Shown here: piece after piece, positions 6,351 to 7,602 of the stretch
How the letters are laid out: every line of letters starts with the position of its first letter
How positions within the stretch are numbered: position 1 is the first letter of the stretch
DNA from: Caulobacter sp.
Lineage (GTDB): Bacteria; Pseudomonadota; Alphaproteobacteria; Caulobacterales; Caulobacteraceae
Reading direction: 5' to 3'
Length of the DNA stretch: 7,602 nucleotides
Assembly: GCA_014378155.1 (NCBI GenBank)
Contig: JACMOF010000043.1
Span: 1-7,602 of the forward strand
Notes under the pieces: generated by a model
What the model saw: only the letters and a program-made list of their open reading frames with translations
Database searches by the model: none
What the model was told of the DNA's origin: nothing
Translations under genes and position numbers: made by a program

Positions 6351-6671
6351 ATGAAATTCCGCATCATGTATATCGAGGACAAGTCCAAGGGGCTGAACGG
6401 TCCGGCGCGGATCGGGCGCGTCCGGCTGTCGAAGACCGGCGAGACGCTCTACTACGCCGGCCGGGCCTTTGAGGCGCTGCGCAATTCAGGCCTGAAGGCC
6501 AATTTCACCGACGTCGACACGGGCCACCCCTTCTGGATCGCCAAGGCGCGCAAGGATGGCGGCGACCGATTGTTCAAGGGCGCGGGCGATCCGCCGGTGA
6601 TCGACGACGACGTGCGCGAGGACTATTGGCGCGACGTGCGCGGCATGCCGGATCCGGACGTGGCGGGCTAG
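6351..6671 (+). CDS. Small conserved-looking protein of unknown function
   Basis: This encodes 106 residues, starting with MKFRIMYIEDKSKGLNGPARIGRV and rich in charged and aromatic residues, with no signal peptide or membrane helix. I recall similar small proteins (opening MYIE.K...L.GPARIGRV, with a central FDV-TG-EYWI-like stretch and a DVREDYW end) in many bacteria. They are sometimes labelled 1-deoxy-D-xylulose-5-phosphate synthase in databases, which would be wrong here: at 106 residues it has none of that enzyme's thiamine diphosphate domains. This recollection is unverified. The start lies only five bases after the sua5 stop, with AGGA at 6339-6342 inside sua5, so translational coupling is likely. 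Its TAG stop overlaps the convergent vapC stop in one CTAG. The look is of a small, compact cytoplasmic protein; no activity can be assigned. That it is a real gene is likely from spacing, ribosome binding site and composition. Confidence 0.85.
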   Translation: MKFRIMYIEDKSKGLNGPARIGRVRLSKTGETLYYAGRAFEALRNSGLKANFTDVDTGHPFWIAKARKDGGDRLFKGAGDPPVIDDDVREDYWRDVRGMPDPDVAG

Positions 6672-7060
6672 GCGTCCAGCGCCGAGCGGACGTCGGTCAT
6701 CGGAAAGTCGTCGCCCTTGTAGAGCAGTGGCGCGTCTAAGGTTTTGGCTAGGGCGTATGCGAAGCAGTCGGCGAGGTTCAGTTTCGCGGGATGATAACCT
6801 CGGCCATAGGCGAGATAGGCATTGAGCGCCGCCGCCGCGAGATTTTCATCGGGCATGACCTTTACACTCAGATGATTTAGCCAATGGTCGAGATCGTCTT
6901 GACTTGGGATCCGACCTCGGCCGATCAAGATGAGCCCGGTCTCGACATAGTTCACCGCCGATATGCAGGAGGGGCTGTGCTCCAGGGCCTTTAGAAAGCG
7001 CTCTGCCTCCGGCTCGCCATCGCCAATGGCGACAAGGGCCGAGGCATCGACGACGATCAC
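6668..7060 (-). CDS. vapC: VapC-type PIN-domain ribonuclease toxin
   Basis: This 130-residue PIN-domain protein is expected to be a Mg2+-dependent endoribonuclease toxin of a type II system; known VapC targets are tRNAs or 23S rRNA. The four conserved acidic positions are visible: D5 (VVDASALVAI), E40 (NYVET), D98 (LNLADCFAYALA) and D117 (LLYKGDDF). The active site is therefore intact. Length is usual for VapC. The start codon is GTG at 7060, overlapping the antitoxin's TGA stop as GTGA, so translation is likely coupled. The region is less GC-rich than its surroundings (26 of 60 bases at 6841-6900, against 43 of 60 at 6241-6300), which suggests later acquisition. Its stop overlaps that of the convergent small gene. 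The target RNA cannot be inferred. Confidence 0.94.
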   Translation of the reverse strand: MIVVDASALVAIGDGEPEAERFLKALEHSPSCISAVNYVETGLILIGRGRIPSQDDLDHWLNHLSVKVMPDENLAAAALNAYLAYGRGYHPAKLNLADCFAYALAKTLDAPLLYKGDDFPMTDVRSALDA

Positions 7061-7338
7061 CTATCGTCCTGCCGGTCAGTGACGCCCGGAATCTCCCATA
7101 GCGCGTCGAAATCGGCCTTCGTGACGTTGAGTTTCATCTGATCCAGACCGGTCTTACGGCGAAATTCCGCAGTCGCCGCGCGCATGCTTTCCAGGGTTCG
7201 GCGGGGTGGCTCGGGCTGCTCGCGCGCCAGCGCCTCGCGTGCCAGGGCGCCGATGACTCCGGTGATCGTCTGACCGCGCAGGGTCGCGATCTCGCGGACA
7301 ACCTTCTCGGTCTCGGGATTCTTGATGAAGATGCCCAT
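7057..7338 (-). CDS. vapB: VapB-type antitoxin (PSK/Rv0623-like family)
   Basis: This 93-residue protein is the partner antitoxin of the downstream VapC. The N-terminal part, MGIFIKNPETEKVVREIATL followed by RGQTITGVIGALAREALARE, is typical of the short DNA-binding antitoxins of the PSK-type transcription factor family, which bind their own promoter and neutralise VapC through the C-terminal half. The reading frame stays open to 7590, but the ATG at 7338 is chosen because it begins the family's characteristic IKNPE motif and has a strong GGAGG at 7344-7348, five bases upstream. Autoregulation is likely because an AT-rich inverted repeat (7348-7370) sits directly upstream of the Shine-Dalgarno. 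The stop codon overlaps the vapC GTG start by four bases, ensuring coupled synthesis of toxin and antitoxin. Confidence 0.92.
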   Translation of the reverse strand: MGIFIKNPETEKVVREIATLRGQTITGVIGALAREALAREQPEPPRRTLESMRAATAEFRRKTGLDQMKLNVTKADFDALWEIPGVTDRQDDR

Positions 7339-7343
7339 CGCGG

Positions 7344-7348
7344 CCTCC
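7344..7348 (-). promoter_or_regulatory. Strong ribosome binding site of vapB
   Basis: On the minus strand this reads GGAGG, five bases before the ATG at 7338. It is the clearest Shine-Dalgarno in the window and fixes the vapB start. One base (7348) is shared with the operator palindrome. Confidence 0.75.
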
Positions 7349-7370
7349 AATATATGCCTAGTATATATTG
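7348..7370. promoter_or_regulatory. AT-rich inverted repeat, probable VapB/VapBC operator
   Basis: Arms CAATATAT (7348-7355) and ATATATTG (7363-7370) are perfect eight-base inverted repeats around a seven-base centre. In a GC-rich genome such an AT-only pair stands out. It lies in the 67-base gap between vapB and the divergent oxidoreductase gene, overlaps the likely vapB -10 element, and is placed where VapBC complexes usually bind to repress their own operon. Binding is inferred. Confidence 0.65.
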
Positions 7371-7388
7371 TTCTCGGCCGCCTCGGAA
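7360..7388 (-). promoter_or_regulatory. Candidate vapBC promoter
   Basis: Read on the minus strand, TTCCGA (7388-7383) and TATACT (7365-7360) are separated by 17 bases, a sigma-70-like arrangement with a good -10 and a weak -35. The -10 lies mostly inside the operator palindrome, so bound antitoxin would block polymerase. Predicted by eye. Confidence 0.45.
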
Positions 7389-7405
7389 GCGTATCCTCCG
7401 CCACC

Positions 7406-7602
7406 ATGACCAAGCCCCTCCCCGCCGACACCCTGTCCCGCCTGAAGGCCGTGCTCGGCGAGGGCGGGTGGAGCCAGGACCCTGATCGCCTGGAGCCCAA
7501 GCGGGTGGAATGGCGCGGGCGCTGGCGGGGCGAGACGCCCTTGCTGGTGCTGCCGCGCTCCACCGCCGAAGTCGCCGCCGTGGTCGGCATCTGCGCCGCC
7601 GA
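7406..7602 (+). CDS. FAD-linked oxidoreductase, N-terminal part (runs off the window)
   Basis: The ATG at 7406 opens 65 complete codons that continue past the window edge. The stretch RGETPLLVLPRSTAEVAAVVGICAA (about residues 41-65) is the start of a PCMH-type FAD-binding domain (FAD_binding_4), as in D-lactate, glycolate (GlcD-like) and D-2-hydroxyglutarate dehydrogenases, where PL.V..P.ST.EV...V precedes the FAD-contacting segments. The preceding DTLSRLKAVLGEGGW and LEPKRVEWRGRW also fit this family's N-terminus. Substrate cannot be assigned from this piece. There is no convincing Shine-Dalgarno before the ATG (the leader reads ATCCTCCGCCACC), so the start may be used leaderless or with a weak site. 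It is divergent from vapBC, 67 bases away, and may share regulatory DNA with it. Confidence 0.83.
   Translation, partial: MTKPLPADTLSRLKAVLGEGGWSQDPDRLEPKRVEWRGRWRGETPLLVLPRSTAEVAAVVGICAA

Noticed and set aside
7339..7590. N-terminal extension of the vapB frame
   Set aside because: It runs through the operator and antisense to the oxidoreductase gene. The strong GGAGG and the family N-terminal motif fix the start at 7338.

Overview
The window is very GC-rich, densely coded DNA. Its protein families, small intergenic spaces and one promoter resembling the Caulobacter housekeeping consensus (TTGACGS-N10-14-GCTANAWC) suggest an alphaproteobacterium of the Caulobacter/Phenylobacterium type. This assignment is inferred from composition and protein character, not from a database match.

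Layout: (1) 1-144, the C-terminal tail of an EAL-domain (cyclic-di-GMP phosphodiesterase-type) protein on the + strand. (2) 180-776 (-), a YqgE/AlgH-family protein, divergent from (3) 888-1370 (+), a one-cysteine Prx5-type peroxiredoxin with a good candidate promoter. (4) 1371-1496, a convergent intergenic gap holding two near-identical 26-bp palindromes in inverted orientation, resembling a REP/BIME element. (5) 1497-3236 (-), a 579-aa acyl-CoA dehydrogenase of the long family with an extra C-terminal domain. (6) 3407-6671 (+), an apparent four-gene run: a secreted YceI protein; a cytochrome b561-YceI fusion; Sua5-type threonylcarbamoyl-AMP synthase, whose only conventional start lies inside the previous gene; and a small conserved-looking protein of unknown function. 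(7) 6668-7338 (-), a vapBC toxin-antitoxin pair of lower GC content with an AT-rich palindromic operator. (8) 7406-7602 (+), the N-terminus of an FAD-linked oxidoreductase running off the window.

Functionally, the two YceI genes form the most coherent unit. A periplasmic lipid/isoprenoid-binding YceI protein is followed by a membrane di-heme cytochrome b561 carrying its own YceI domain, probably displayed in the periplasm through a fifth transmembrane helix. This mirrors the separate yceJ-yceI pair of enterobacteria. The remaining genes are mostly housekeeping: tRNA t6A37 modification, fatty acyl-CoA oxidation and peroxide removal. The vapBC module looks like an accessory insertion between them.

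No strongly novel system is evident. The items most worth a second look are the inverted palindrome pair, the b561-YceI fusion beside a solo YceI, the unusual sua5 start, and the vapBC operator lying in a 67-bp divergent promoter region.
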